Part shown: piece after piece, positions 35,554-47,232 of the stretch
Numbering within the stretch: position 1 is the stretch's first letter
Layout: every line of letters begins with the position of its first letter
From: Cardiocondyla obscurior
Lineage: Eukaryota; Arthropoda; Insecta; Hymenoptera; Formicidae
DNA length: 64,000 nt
NCBI RefSeq assembly: GCF_019399895.1
Contig: NC_091866.1
Location: forward strand, 5,811,501-5,875,500
Reading direction: 5' to 3'
Notes under the pieces: model-generated
What the model saw: only the letters and a program-made list of their open reading frames with translations
The model's database searches: none
Told to the model about the DNA's origin: nothing
Program-made: the position numbers and the translations under genes

Positions 35554-36882
35554 TCAGTCGATTGAATGATATAATATTTGTGCGAGAACCCGCATCCCAT
35601 CTTCGAATTTATGATACACGTACGATCGTTCTAATAATGATCCAACGGGAAATTTTTCCACCACTATCATTTTCCCGTCTTCTTTTTCCGTTAAATGCCA
35701 AACGTTGCGGAAGTACATTGTTCGAATGAAATTATTAATAAGGTTCGAACTGCTCCATATGCACACGTGCACCTGTAATATATATTAAACATTTTTATTA
35801 ACGCCAAAGTTCATTATCAGATAATTCTCACTAATGATGCCATTCCATTTTTGTCGTTTTATAAAATTCATTAAATGTTGAATTAAAAAAAATTGAATTA
35901 AAATTATTTGAGCTTTAATTAATGTAAATAAGAAGCCACGATTATTTTGTGAAGACAGTTAAAAAAAAATGGTTTGCAAATCAAAGGTGTGAATTGATTT
36001 CTAACACAATAATTCTTTACTTACGTTTTTTTTCAAGACCCGCGAACACGCTTTTGCGGAATGAAGTATCGAGGCGCAGACTTTGGCAATGCGCGTACTC
36101 GAGTCGTTACTTTTAGTAGCTCCGAAATTGAGGTAATTGTCCAGGCTGTCTATTAGAATCACGGAAGGTACGGCTGCATAAGTATGCAATTTAAAAAGCT
36201 GCCCCACGAGAGCCTCGTAATCCGACAAATATCTGCGTGAATAAATATCAAGACATTAATTGTCATACGCCACGTGCAATATGTATCTACAATATATATA
36301 TTTTATAAGACAAGTTAAATCGAGCTAGATTTATTATAAAGTTGATTCACGTTAGCAGAAGTAGCTCTATTACAAATAATGCATCCAAAGCGTCCATAAA
36401 AGTCTTGAGGCTTCAAGAAGCAGCGAGAACGACGACGGATTGTGCAAAAAAAAAAAAAACCTGTTGCATTACATCTCACATAAATCTCATTAGTTTTAGA
36501 GCCGTGACCGTTGGATTACTTCTATCGTGACAAGCCGCGGGTTGACTTTTCAGAGGCATTGGAGTAATGTAAGCGACTCGTTGTCCTTCTTCCGCCCAGT
36601 ACGTCGCGGCCAACGGAAAAGTCTTTGAAAACCCTCTTCTGGGAAATGTCGACACATATATGCGCGACAAGTGCATAGCTTCGACAGTCGTTTAACTTTT
36701 GTATGATATGCATAAAAATAAAAATTACGCACCTCAAACATAAATGATTTGCTCAACTCTTTGGAGCCGCACAATAATGTAGTATTAACATGTTTCGGAA
36801 ACATCGGTGCTGCTGTATAATTTCCTTGTAGGCAACTTAAAACTCTTAGTATTATATCACTTCTTTGCAAAATGTATTGCAC
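35554..36882 (-). CDS. Swsap1: SWSAP1-like RecA-fold ATPase
   Basis: Four minus-strand exons: 36,882-36,733, 36,622-36,480, 36,232-36,025 and 35,772-35,554. Phases close to 239 aa; human SWSAP1 is about 229. The N-terminus carries a P-loop-like LLCGSKELSKSFMFE, in which the usual Gly before the Lys is Ser. This is followed by YWAEEGQRVAYITPMPLKS, then FIYLSDYEALVGQLFKL and the Walker-B-like VPSVILIDSLDNYL. The C-terminal exon (VHVCIWSSSNLIN) fits the last strands of the RecA fold. SWSAP1 with a SWIM-domain partner supports RAD51 in homologous recombination. The exon 1-2 junction is the least certain: acceptor CAAAG at 36,623 was chosen because it keeps phase and leads into conserved sequence. 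An alternative start is Met18 (MFPKHVN). Confidence 0.75.
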
Positions 36883-37270
36883 CAGTTTTTCTAACGAGAT
36901 TTTACACGTACATCATTAGTTTGTTTTTGAGCACCCGATATTATATCACTTCGTTATATTATAGGTTAAGGGGAAGCTAAAGCCGTCGCCGAACTTGCAC
37001 GGCGTCGATATGACAGGCCAAGCGCAAATTCCGTACCGGAACGTGGCGACATCTGGAGCCTTGTAATACGCGTGCATATAAGAATAACAGACCTTTGCCT
37101 GTTTGCTAGCTTTGCCTGCTTGTCTATTCTGTCCTGTCCATCTTGATGACCATGTGCAAAGAGGAATTATATTTTTTATAAATAAATTGTTACAGCGTAA
37201 TAAACAATTTATTTATAAAAATATGATTTCTCTGCACATGGTATTATAAAAAATTAAAAAAAAATTATAA

Positions 37271-37346
37271 GTACATAACGGGACTCGAACCGGCGCTCGC
37301 ACAGTCATCAAATTAGCAGGCCCGCTGTTAGCCGTTGCGCTACAGA
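37271..37346 (-). ncRNA. tRNA-like Pol III unit, left arm of palindrome
   Basis: On the minus strand: A-box-like TAGCGCAACGG, anticodon-loop-like CTGCTAA, B box GGTTCGAGTCC, then GTTATGTAC and a T-run terminator 15 bases further. The acceptor strands do not pair, so this is a tRNA-derived sequence rather than a functional tRNA. It points outward from the palindrome centre. Confidence 0.55.
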
Positions 37347-37911
37347 GATATTCTAATAGTTTAGGCGAAGTTACTGGTACTTGTATGGCAATAGTACTAT
37401 TTGAACATTTACAAAATATGTGTAATAATCAGCCAGATTATTGGAAGATTGAATATTCTAGCTGTCTAATTCACATATTTAGTGTAAATGTTGAAATGCT
37501 ACTGTGTCAAGTATCAACCATGGTACTTTCCACTTATAAAAGTCATAACTTATTTATTCATGTATGTAGCTGATACCAGAAGCAAAATATGTATAATATA
37601 TACATTTTTATAAACGGATTAAACATATATTTCAATCCGTTTATAAGAATGTATATATTATACATATTTTGCTTCTGGTATCAGCTACATACATGAATAA
37701 ATAAGTTATGACTTTTATAAGTGGAAAGTACCATGGTTGATACTTGACACAGTAGCATTTCAACATTTACACTAAATATGTGAATTAGACAGCTAGAATA
37801 TTCAATCTTTCAATAATCTAGCTGATTATTACACACATTTTTGGTAAAGGTTCAAATGGTACTATTGTCATACAAGTACCAGTAACTTCGCCTAAACTAT
37901 TAAAATATCTT

Positions 37912-37985
37912 TGTAGCGTAACGGCTAACAGCGGGCCTGCTAACTTGACGACCGTGCAAGCGCCGGTTCGAGTCCGGTTATGTAC
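37912..37985 (+). ncRNA. tRNA-like Pol III unit, right arm of palindrome
   Basis: Mirror copy of the unit at 37,271-37,346. It has A-box-like TAGCGTAACGG, CTGCTAA, and the perfect B box GGTTCGAGTCC, followed by a run of seven T at 37,996-38,002 that would serve as a Pol III terminator. The loop sequence would give a Ser (GCT) anticodon if it were a tRNA, but the anticodon and acceptor stems have decayed. Confidence 0.55.
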
Positions 37986-39037
37986 GTACTTATAATTTTT
38001 TTATTTCTAATTAAAAATTTTTTTTTATAACACCATGTGCACAGAAAAATCATATTTTTATAAATAAATTGTTATTGCGCTGTAGCAATTTATATATAAA
38101 AATATGATTCCTCTTTGCACATGGTCATCAAGATGGACAGGACAGGATAGACAAGCAGGCAAAGCAAGCAAACAGGCAAAGGTCTGTTATTTCTATATGA
38201 ACACATGTATGTACAACACTGCCATCTATCCTGTGACGCCGGAACTAATCTTGCTCGTTTTTCGTGACATTTTTACCAAAATGGCACATGCTGACCCGTG
38301 CACATTTTGCTAAATCGTAAATTCGACTATTCTTTTTTGTTAGCTTTCGAATCGTAATTTCAAGTGCGCCATTCTTTTCTTTGATGTTTTAGGAATTCCG
38401 GCCTGGTCTCTGTTTGTGCGTCTAAGCGATATAACCTATGCAGTAAATAAATGTTTTGTAGGTGAACACATAAAAAATAATTTTTTCGCATATTTTATAT
38501 CAAACTGACCAGACCGGTATTCATAAGTGTGCGTACTTTAATCCTGGAGAAGGATTTTTCATTCCGTTCAGCCGTTTAGAAAAATAGTCGAATTTACGAT
38601 TGCGTGGTAAAACAGGAAGGTTTAGCTTCCCCTTAACATTTTTCACTCTTCACTAGTTTCACTTTTCACTTCTAGGGGAAAAGATTCATGATCGACCCCT
38701 AGAATGTAAATTATCCTTTCAAATAAAGAGAGTCAGGGTTTTTATAAATTTAAAATGTGCGTGTGCATGCTCTTGTGCGTGCTATAATATTTATTCTGCA
38801 AGTACATCAGGAAGTGTATTGAATCTTTAATAATGCATTGTATGTATACGGTCGTGTAGATATATACGTTATGTGTGTGTGCTATTTTATTAAAAAAAAG
38901 TGCAATTGGTCGCAGATATTTTAGACCAATCAGCTTTCAAATTCCAAACGTGGTATGGAGTTTTAGCGACCAAAGGTTAGTAGACCTGCTGTTAAACAGA
39001 GTCTGGCAACTCTGCTAATCGTTCATTCTTCATATTT

Positions 39038-39070
39038 CTCTTCTCATGCGGTTAGCCTCGTTTGGAGTCG
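39038..39070 (+). promoter_or_regulatory. RpL10 5' leader exon with TOP-like pyrimidine tract
   Basis: A pyrimidine tract (TTTCTCTTCTC) precedes a short leader that ends at 39,070 with donor TCG|GTGAGA. The matching acceptor TTTGTAG ends at 39,223, six bases before the RpL10 ATG. Ribosomal protein genes typically start transcription in such a tract, which confers growth-dependent translation. Confidence 0.5.
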
Positions 39071-39229
39071 GTGAGATATTGTAATCTTTTATCTGTCGTT
39101 TTTTTTCGACATCGTAATATATGTTAGGCGTTTTCTAATAATTTTTATTTCTCAAAATTATTATAGATATGTAAATTTATGTATTTTTAACATTACTTGA
39201 TACGAACTTTATTTAATTTGTAGGTTAAA

Positions 39230-40513
39230 ATGGGACGACGACCAGCGAGATGGTACGTATTGAGAATTTTAATTTTTCTTTATCTATATAGTATCGTCTT
39301 AGGTTTGGTTTCCTTTTTTTTTATTTGCTGTATTATATCTTTATTTAAGCATTGTTAACATTATATTCCATATGTCATTTTCTACGAGAAGGTTAGGTTT
39401 TTTTAAAATTTTTTTTTATACAATACAATCTTGTGCATGTCTTTGATACAAATTTGCAATTACATTGTTTTGCGCAATATCAATAAAAATGCAATTTTTT
39501 TCATAGTAATAAAAATTTAATTTTAGTAATATACATATAATATTGATATTTAATATTGTAGTATTAAAATGTTAGTATGGCAGATTCTAAAAAAAAAAAA
39601 ACTTTTTAGTTATCGGTATTGCAAAAATAAGCCATATCCGAAATCTCGATTCTGTCGTGGTGTGCCGGATCCGAAGATTCGTATTTTTGATCTTGGAAAA
39701 AAGAAGGCATCTGTTGAGGACTTTCCATTATGTGTACATTTAGTATCAGATGAATATGAACAACTTAGTTCTGAAGCTCTGGAAGCAGGACGTATTTGTG
39801 CCAACAAGTACATGGTAAAGAACGCTGGAAAAGATCAATTTCATATTCGTATGAGACTTCATCCCTTCCATGTCATTCGCATTAACAAAATGTTATCGTG
39901 TGCTGGAGCTGATAGGTATGAAATTGCATAATTTGAGGTTATCCACTTTTTTTTTTTACATAATTTTAATTTTATATTAAAAAAAAAGTTATTTTAACTC
40001 TTTGAGTGCTAAATACTCACGGCCTATGCGGTTCGTACGGACGGCGCGCGGCTGGCGCTGAGCGCGAATTTGCGTCTACAGTCTATATCGATAGATTTCA
40101 CTAGATGCATATACGCGCTCATAGACCTCAAAGGGTTAAAAAAAATTATAAAACAATTTTGTACAATATGGATTATTTTTAGACTCCAAACTGGAATGAG
40201 AGGTGCCTTTGGCAAACCTCAAGGTACTGTAGCCAGAGTACATATTGGTCAACCCATCATGAGCGTGCGTTCATCTGATCGGCATAAGGCAGCAGTCATA
40301 GAAGCTCTGCGACGTGCCAAGTTCAAGTTTCCTGGTCGCCAAAAAATTTATGTATCAAAAAAGTGGGGTTTTACAAAGTACGATCGTACTGAATATGAGG
40401 ACTTGAAAACAGCAGGCCGTCTTGCGCCAGACGGTTGTAACGTCAAGTATCTACCCGAGCATGGACCGCTCGAAGAATGGAAAAAGTTCAGGAAGGTACT
40501 CTCTGCAGCTTAA
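39230..40513 (+). CDS. RpL10: 60S ribosomal protein L10 (uL16)
   Basis: Three coding exons: 39,230-39,252, 39,610-39,915 and 40,183-40,513. The phases close to 219 aa, the expected length. The protein starts [20 protein letters not shown] and carries the hallmark stretches CRGVPDPKIRIFDLGKKKA, KDQFHIRMRLHPFHVIRIN, MLSCAGADRLQTGMRGAFG and KPQGTVARVHIGQ. It is a universal component of the large ribosomal subunit near the peptidyl transferase centre, loaded late in cytoplasmic maturation. A 138-bp TTAA-flanked MITE lies in the last intron. PolyA signal AATAAA is at 40,545. Confidence 0.97.
39998..40135. mobile_element. TTAA-flanked MITE in RpL10 intron
   Basis: TTAA at 39,994-39,997 and 40,136-40,139 flank a 138-bp, GC-rich, non-coding insert. 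Its ends are CTCTTTGAGTGCT and the inverse of CCCTTTGAGGTCTATG. The TTAA duplication and CYCTTTGAG ends fit a piggyBac-type MITE. Confidence 0.7.
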
Positions 40514-40544
40514 TTAAGCGTTAAACATTTTGAAAATCGAATTG

Positions 40545-40550
40545 AATAAA
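40545..40550 (+). terminator. RpL10 polyadenylation signal
   Basis: AATAAA 32 bases after the RpL10 stop codon. Confidence 0.7.
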
Positions 40551-41433
40551 ATATATAATCAGGAAAAAGTGTACATTTTTTGTAAAACAAAACCCTAAAA
40601 TATTTTTTTAATGTAACGTTTAAAATTATTTCTTATTTTTGAAAACTTGTTAATAGCAATTTCTACTACACTTAAACATTTTTATTGAATTAATATTAAT
40701 AGTAATAGTAATGTTATTAAAACAAAGGAAAAGAATTTTAATATTTTTATTTAATTTAATTAAATAAAAATTATTAAAGTCTGAATGGAAGCTCTTCGTT
40801 TAATAATAGACGATTTTACTTTACTTTTACTTTCCAAGATTCCAATTAATTCTATAGTAAAGTAGGTTACTAAGTAGTAATAGTAGTACAGTTAAAACGT
40901 AGGAAAAACAAATTGAAATTTAAATTCTATCTATTAAATTATATATAATTTTTTTTTTCAAAAATAAATATATATTCTGAATATAGTTGCGCGCGCGTGT
41001 ACACAAGTATATCTACAAATTAATATTATACAGACTAACTTATATTTCTATATTTTTATGCACAAATTATAATAATTAGATTCTTGTTATATAGCTTTCC
41101 ATTCATTGTATCACACCTATCATCTTGAGCTACTTTATTATATGTATATTCATGTATATTATATGTATGTATGTATGTTGTATAAACTTGTCATACTAAT
41201 GCTTTTTTTTAATGTTTTCTCTTATTAAAAATATGTATGGAAAGCATCCACGCTGAACTAATTAAAACATAACTTTGATGGATTACATTTAAAAAATAGT
41301 AAAAAAATTCAGTAATTATTCAAAGATTTTAAATAAATTAATGGATTGCACCCCTTTCAATTTACATAAAACATTTCATAAATGATATATGACGAAATAA
41401 GAATAAACACCATGATATATTTAGGACTGTTTT
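40551..41433. other. AT-rich intergenic region between RpL10 and MGRN1
   Basis: No gene or convincing repeat is seen. It contains the probable 3' untranslated region of the minus-strand MGRN1 gene and a short ATGT repeat near 41,160. Confidence 0.4.
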
Positions 41434-44409
41434 CTAGTGCGAATGACAAGTAATGTCTGTATCGTTTTCGTTTCCTGTAGTTTGAATCTCGTCATCAATG
41501 TCAATATCGCATATTCTACGGGAATGTACATCTAAAGTTTCAGTACTCGTCGCTGCATCTAATAATGGTGATAATTTTTCCGCTTCGCTATCTTCGTCTT
41601 GGCCTTGTCCCTTTAAAAACATAATACATTTAAAATTCTTTCTACATTCTGATTTTTATATAATATTTTACATAAATTTTATATAATAAACCATAAATTT
41701 TATAAATAATAATTTCTCTAATTAAACTTGTTTAGTACAATTAATATTACACAAAGATAATAACATACCTCGTACAAGGAAGCTGGTTGTTTCTCATTAA
41801 CCAATCTCAATGTGTCACGCGTTCTTAAGCTTGATTTATCGCGAGTATGCACTGATTTGGTTCGCATAGCTGGAGATCTGTTATGCAGTTCTTTCTGAGA
41901 ATTCGAATGCTCGTCTCTTGCTAGCAATACGGACATACGAAATTCGGGAGTTGGACAAGTTATAGTACCACTAGATCTGGCCGACATATCGGTTTCTTTA
42001 GCGGATATGTGTTTCGAGACTGGGGTACGTTCGGCCGAGCTGCAAATAGACATAGTTTTCCCATATGGTATACTATATATTATTTACATTATAATAATAA
42101 TAATAATAATAAAAATGCAATACGACGCAAACCGATTTAGAGTTTCCGCGGCTTGTATAGCACTCGCCGTATCTGTATCAGGAGTATCTGGTGATTCTGG
42201 CGCGATAATAGCGGTTCGTGAAGTATAAGGCCCATTTAAGGCTTCTATAAGAGATACGGCTTCATACCCTGATGGGATATTTTCACAGCTTCCCTGAAAG
42301 AGTTTCGAGTTATAATCAAGTGACAATAAACAAGAAATACACATAATTAAAATGTTATTAAATGGATTTAAAGTTTCTACCTCTGGTAATGGTGGATTAG
42401 ATATAATCGTGCCTGTTGCTTTCTGAAGAGCTTTAATTTGCAAGAGAGCCCTGAACGGCGCGCGACAAATGGGACAATTGTTCGCTTGATATCTTAGAGA
42501 ATCAGCACAGGAATTGCATAAACACAAGTGTCTACATGGCAAAATTAACGTGTCTCGTACTTCACTAATGCAAATAACACATTCGGAACCATTGTCCTCG
42601 GTATCCTCATCGCTACCTTGTTGCTGAAAAGAAAAAAAAAAAATAGATAAAAATCTTGAATTTTTCAGTTGTAAATTTGGCTTTCATCAAATTTGATGAA
42701 AGTATAAATTACATTTTTTAAATTCTTTATGCAAACCGAATTAAATCAGTGTAAAGATATAAAACTATGTTTTTTTCTTAGCTCACATACAATAAAAAAT
42801 TAATCATACTTGGGTGACATAAATTTTATTTATGTCAAATATATATTTATAATTTATCAAAATTATTGTAAATACACATTTTACGAAAAAAGAGAAACAT
42901 ACTTACAAGTTTAAACAATGCATAAATATTTGAAAGAAATAATGTTCTTTTCAATATTATCATACCTTTGCATTTTCAGTATTTTTATTTTCAATTCCAT
43001 ATATTTCCTGCACTAAATAACAAAGGCCATCAACGTAAAGTTTCTGTTTAAGAGCTTTCATTACATATGTTCCATCAAAGTGTTTTCCAACCACAGCTAT
43101 AGTTGTGTGAGATTGTTTTGGATCGTCTGATCCTTCCTCAGCTACACAATGTATAGCTATTGGGATAATCTACGAATTATTAAGAATTATTTATATTAGG
43201 TTCTTTTTACAATTATCAGTTTTGTTAAAAAATTGTTACGCTTGTGCGCGATTGTCTCATGCGGTGACAAGTGGTCGCTCGCTTTTTCGTCGCTAACACA
43301 AAATTGAAGTATCTTTGCAAACTGACAAATTCTCAAAAGTTATATTTCTTTGAGAATAAAACTCGTTTTTACTTTCTAGAATCAGTGTAACTTTATTTCG
43401 AGCGTGAGCATGGAGTTTCAAGGTTACAAATAATTATTTGGGCGATTGCATTATTTCGAGCACACAAAAGAAGACAATCGGGCGAGAGCAAGTCATCCGA
43501 GCGTAACCACAACAATATTATATATAATAAAAGTACTTCTCTATCTAGATTGTACATCAGATCTTCTTCTGAGTATAATGATGGATCAAATATGTGAGAT
43601 GTTTGTGAAAATAATTGGTTTGCTCCTTTTTTATAATGATATGTTTCAGAATTCATAGATAGATCTCGTGATATATACCTGAATTTAACAAAAATTCTTT
43701 TATCTATTTTCCATATAGCGATATTTCTTATATAGAATATACATACGCAACTCCTTTCGTCGAAATCTCTTCTGTACAAAAGTAATAAATTGTTATCGCG
43801 CATCTCACGTCACAGTCAAACACAAATTCAATGTTAAAACGATTAGGTTTTTTGTCAATGTCACTATCACCATAATGTTTGACACTGTGATAATGTGAGG
43901 ATGTCGATGTTTGGTCCATGTTACGAACCAACCTCAAAGATTCCTTACGTATATTCACTAAGCTCTTTAACGTTTTTGTAGGGTCATTGGCCTGTGGGGG
44001 AGGATACGGGAACTGCAAATATAAAATATATTCAATTGCTATTTAAACAAATCTTTTGTGTATGCATATTTTGCTGGCATATAAAAAATAATTGTGTAGC
44101 ATTCACACAGGAGTTGGTCGGCTGCCTAAGAAGTTCAGATCATCGTTTTCTCCAAAGAGGTACGCCTCGGGTTGAGGCGTGTCAAATCGTTCTCCACCCA
44201 TTATGAAATGACTGCCGAAGTAGGATCCTATTAGATTAGATGATAATTCACATTAGTGAAATGGTGCAAAAAATATAAATAATTTTGACAAGGCTTTGCA
44301 TAGCTGAAATAAGTCAAATACCGGATCGTGGAGGATATTTATATGCATGATTGGAAGTAATATCAACCTCTTCAACGCCAGCATTTTGCCTGCTTGTCAA
44401 CGATCCCAT
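41434..44409 (-). CDS. Mgrn1: Mahogunin-type E3 ubiquitin ligase (MGRN1/RNF157 family)
   Basis: Nine minus-strand exons: 44,409-44,322, 44,227-44,109, 44,012-43,747, 43,678-43,537, 43,169-42,966, 42,623-42,381, 42,293-42,133, 42,039-41,769 and 41,610-41,434. All phases close to 556 aa; human MGRN1 is about 552. The N-terminus (MGSLTSRQNAGVEEVD, SNHAYKYPPRSG) and the domain before the RING (FPYPPPQANDPTKTLKSLVN) are characteristic. The RING finger spans about residues 288-326 (CVICISEVRDTLILPCRHLC, then CADSLRYQANNCPIC). A Ser/Thr-rich tail follows. In mammals MGRN1 ubiquitinates TSG101 and affects melanocortin receptor signalling. The ligand residues are all present, so the ligase should be active. 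Confidence 0.93.
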
Positions 44410-45125
44410 TTTGCAATCACACGAACAAATGGTAAGCTTACAAATGTTTTCGTATTTCGTTTGACAGCGAGCAGCGGCAGGGCGTATACGTATATATTTT
44501 TTTTATTCGTCGTTAAACGATCAAAATTCGTTAGAACTTACGTTCATTCGCGTACATTGATTCACGTTTAAAAAGTTCAACTTTCGTGGATTTGTTATTA
44601 TTGATAAAAAAGTAGAAAATAAAAAGGAGTACGCTAGAAGATCGAAGCAACAAACACGATCATGGACATCATTTGCGAGTGCTGCCAACCCTTGTTTGCG
44701 TCCGAAATGTAAACTGTTAGATATCGACACTACCGCCAATCAACCGCTAAAGAGTGTGTTCGGGTAGACACTATTAGCGCTATCTAGCGCTACCGGCTGT
44801 TCTCAAAGCTAGTCGAGGTAATTCAACGGCAGCACGGCATATGCTATTTCCTGTTCGTGAAGCTTACTATCACTATCGTACATTGCAAGCATTTCGAACA
44901 CACCCAAATTGAAAGCTTTCACTGAACACTAATTGGTGAACCTTTTTACGGAAAGTATAGCATAAACGGAATTAGATCAAATCGCCACCAAATTTAAATT
45001 TATGTAAAATTATATACTTTTAAAATTGTATTGTTTTATTTATATTTCATTCATATTTCTTTTTTTTATAAATTTTAGAAATCCATCATCTGTGTAACGA
45101 TTAATAATTAAAAATAAATAATTTT
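44410..45125. other. Intergenic region between TSR3 and MGRN1
   Basis: Holds the MGRN1 5' leader/promoter (44,410-44,800) and the TSR3 3' end, with a minus-strand AATAAA at 45,040-45,035. No further gene is supported. Confidence 0.4.
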
Positions 45126-46105
45126 TCATAATTCTTTAGTTACTTTTGATATTGTATTCTTTTCTTCTCCTTCCTCTTCTTTTTCAGACTCCGTATCACT
45201 TTGTGGAAAATTAGGAAGCGCTAAAAACAAACGTACAATTGACAAAATAAAACATGGATAAAAAATGGCAAGAGAATTATTAAATATTTTTACCAAGTCT
45301 ATCTTCTAGTTTCTCTTGTCTAGCTTTTTTCAAAAATTCCTCCTGTGCCGCAATTATCTCTGTGCTGCTTGTGCAGAGTGCATACTTTTCCAACAGCTCC
45401 CCATTCAATTCCAAAAATGAATGTCCCCATGAAAATTTTCCGAGGTAAAGATTTGCCTCGTTTGTAAAGCCCGTTATAATCAATGTAGCCGCTATAGCTT
45501 CCACACAGCTCAGCCGACAAGGCTTCCCATAGTTTATTGGATTGGCAGCGACTAAGAATGGCAGCAGTCTAGGATAGGGTGACTTCATTCTGTTAAAAGG
45601 AGTATCATCCAAGCGAGCCCAACTGCAATCCACAACTGCACAGCCATATTCCCGTACAATATCACAATCTGTTGGACTTACACACTGCAAAGCAATGTTA
45701 TTAACATTAAAATGTCTCTAGCAAACTTGTATCAATAATTATTGCTTCCTCATGAGTTAACTACCTTCTCACCGATTGGAGTGAGGCACAAGCCTGGAAA
45801 TCTGGCTCCCAGTCTCAAAATCTTTATCAACCCATGTCTTGCAAGCTTTCTTCCTGAACACTTTTTCGGATCACAATGCTCCATGTTCCACATAGCCACA
45901 GGGAACTGAATCAACTGTTTGCTGTCTTCTGCAAATGTAACCCTGGTCATTATAAAAATACAAAACTTTAAGAATACGCCTAACCTGCCTCGCCCTCATC
46001 GAGTTCCTCGCCGCTTTCTCGATAATACTTCTGTTCCTTTCCGACTGCATACCGAGATTTCTTTTCCAACAACTTGCTCTTGTTCTTCCTTCTACGTCCT
46101 GACAT
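45126..46105 (-). CDS. TSR3: 18S rRNA aminocarboxypropyltransferase
   Basis: Four minus-strand exons: 46,105-45,985, 45,928-45,765, 45,684-45,294 and 45,220-45,126. The phases close to 256 aa. After a basic N-terminus (MSGRRRKNKSKLLEKKS) come the conserved stretches MEHCDPKKCSGRKLARHGL, ARFPGLCLTPIG, VVDCSWARLDDTPF, LVAANPINYGKPCRLSCVEA and LGKFSWGHSFLELN. TSR3 transfers the aminocarboxypropyl group from S-adenosylmethionine to a pseudouridine of 18S rRNA late in small-subunit maturation. The acidic C-terminal tail (SDTESEKEEEGEE) is typical of the family. The gene lies upstream of MGRN1 on the same strand. Confidence 0.93.
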
Positions 46106-46359
46106 CTTTCTGCTTGAAAATATTCAGAAACGCTAAGTTACCTCGGATATGTTGTTCCTTCAGTATGTAAGCGTAACATATCCTATTAACGACTGAAAAC
46201 CAAGAAATAAACAGAAAAAGCTTAATACTTGCAAAAAGTTAGAAGTTGAATATTTTTTTTTTTTTTTAATAAATTTTGCAAGTTTTTGCTAGTTTAATTG
46301 TTTCAGAATTCAACCAATAAGAGCGTGGAAATAAATGCGACACGTATGTATCCATACAG
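46106..46359. other. TSR3 upstream region
   Basis: Short promoter-proximal region of TSR3 with a poly-T run at about 46,252-46,268. It is bounded on the right by a foldback arm whose tip starts at 46,360. Confidence 0.35.
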
Positions 46360-47232
46360 CAGAGAGCTCAATTCTGAATCGCGGCTTGCTACGCGTACAT
46401 ATGCAGAGGCTCGTTCGTGTGAAACCAGCGCTTCGGCTGCCGTCGGATAGAGGAAAAGGCCAGAGCTATACACTATCTGTCCTATTCTTTCGCGGCGTCT
46501 TCGGTAACTCGGTAGTCTCGGTATCGTGCAAGCATGATGGTAACCGCTCGAATACGAACGGCTACTCTTATTTACCATGTACTATGAAGCTTACCATGTT
46601 ACCATCATTACCATGTAAAATAAAAATTGAAAATAAATAAATTATTATTCATAAAGAATCTTTCTTTTTTCAAACTAAATCACTTTTATCTCACAAGTTA
46701 GCAGTACGAAATGAACAGAGTTGATTTTTATAAATTTGTAGCTAATTTGTTGTTAAAAAGTAATTAGCAAAAAAAAAGTTTGTTACTCTCTGGATTTATT
46801 ATTATAAATTTTTTAATAATGTTAAAGTAAAAGAAGATGAAGTTGGTTGCAAAGAAATTTAATCGAGATAACACTTTGTTGCTTATTTATCGCTAAATAT
46901 TTGCCAAAGGAAAATATTAAATTGCTATTTTCTTTTCGTAGTTAACAAATTGATATCTTCTACGTAAACGCTCGTTGTTAGGTGAAGGTTGTTGCTATCG
47001 ATTAGGGATTTCAGATATTTTGTTTAAAAATTGAAAAGAAGTTATTTCAATTGTTTAAACAATTTTTTTACAAAAAAAAGTCACTTATCGGATTCGGTCG
47101 CCGGACGATGTTGCGAGTGACATAGTATAGTCTTTTCTTCAATATTAACATTTTTGCTAGTTAACAAATGGATATCTCCGAGAACGAGTGTCCGATTTTT
47201 TGCAAAAAATTATTTAAACAGTTTAAACTTTT
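46360..47232 (-). repeat. Foldback element arm, copy E (truncated)
   Basis: Starts with the outer tip CAGAGAGCTCAATTCTG at 46,360 and follows the common arm sequence inverted. Near 47,200 it lacks about 75 bases relative to other copies: the second half of the internal inverted repeat is missing. It stops at about 47,232, where transposase-coding sequence begins. Confidence 0.8.

Larger units (their letters stand above)
36970..38632. mobile_element. TTAA-flanked non-autonomous element containing a ~1.1-kb palindrome
   Basis: The termini are GGGGAAGCTAAA at 36,970 and its inverse TTTAGCTTCCCC ending at 38,632, each flanked outside by TTAA (36,966-36,969 and 38,633-38,636). The 4-bp TTAA duplication is characteristic of piggyBac-type transposition. 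Inside, 37,084-37,620 and 37,634-38,191 are near-perfect inverted copies around a 13-base loop. Each arm ends in a tRNA-like sequence with Pol III boxes, described separately. The right portion (38,192-38,632) contains a further small inverted repeat (AAATCGTAAATTCGACTATT against its inverse near 38,586). No transposase is encoded. It lies between the SWSAP1-like gene and RpL10. Confidence 0.8.

Noticed and set aside
37271..37985. Two functional tRNA genes
   Set aside because: A and B boxes are good but acceptor and anticodon stems do not pair, and both are parts of a palindromic transposon.
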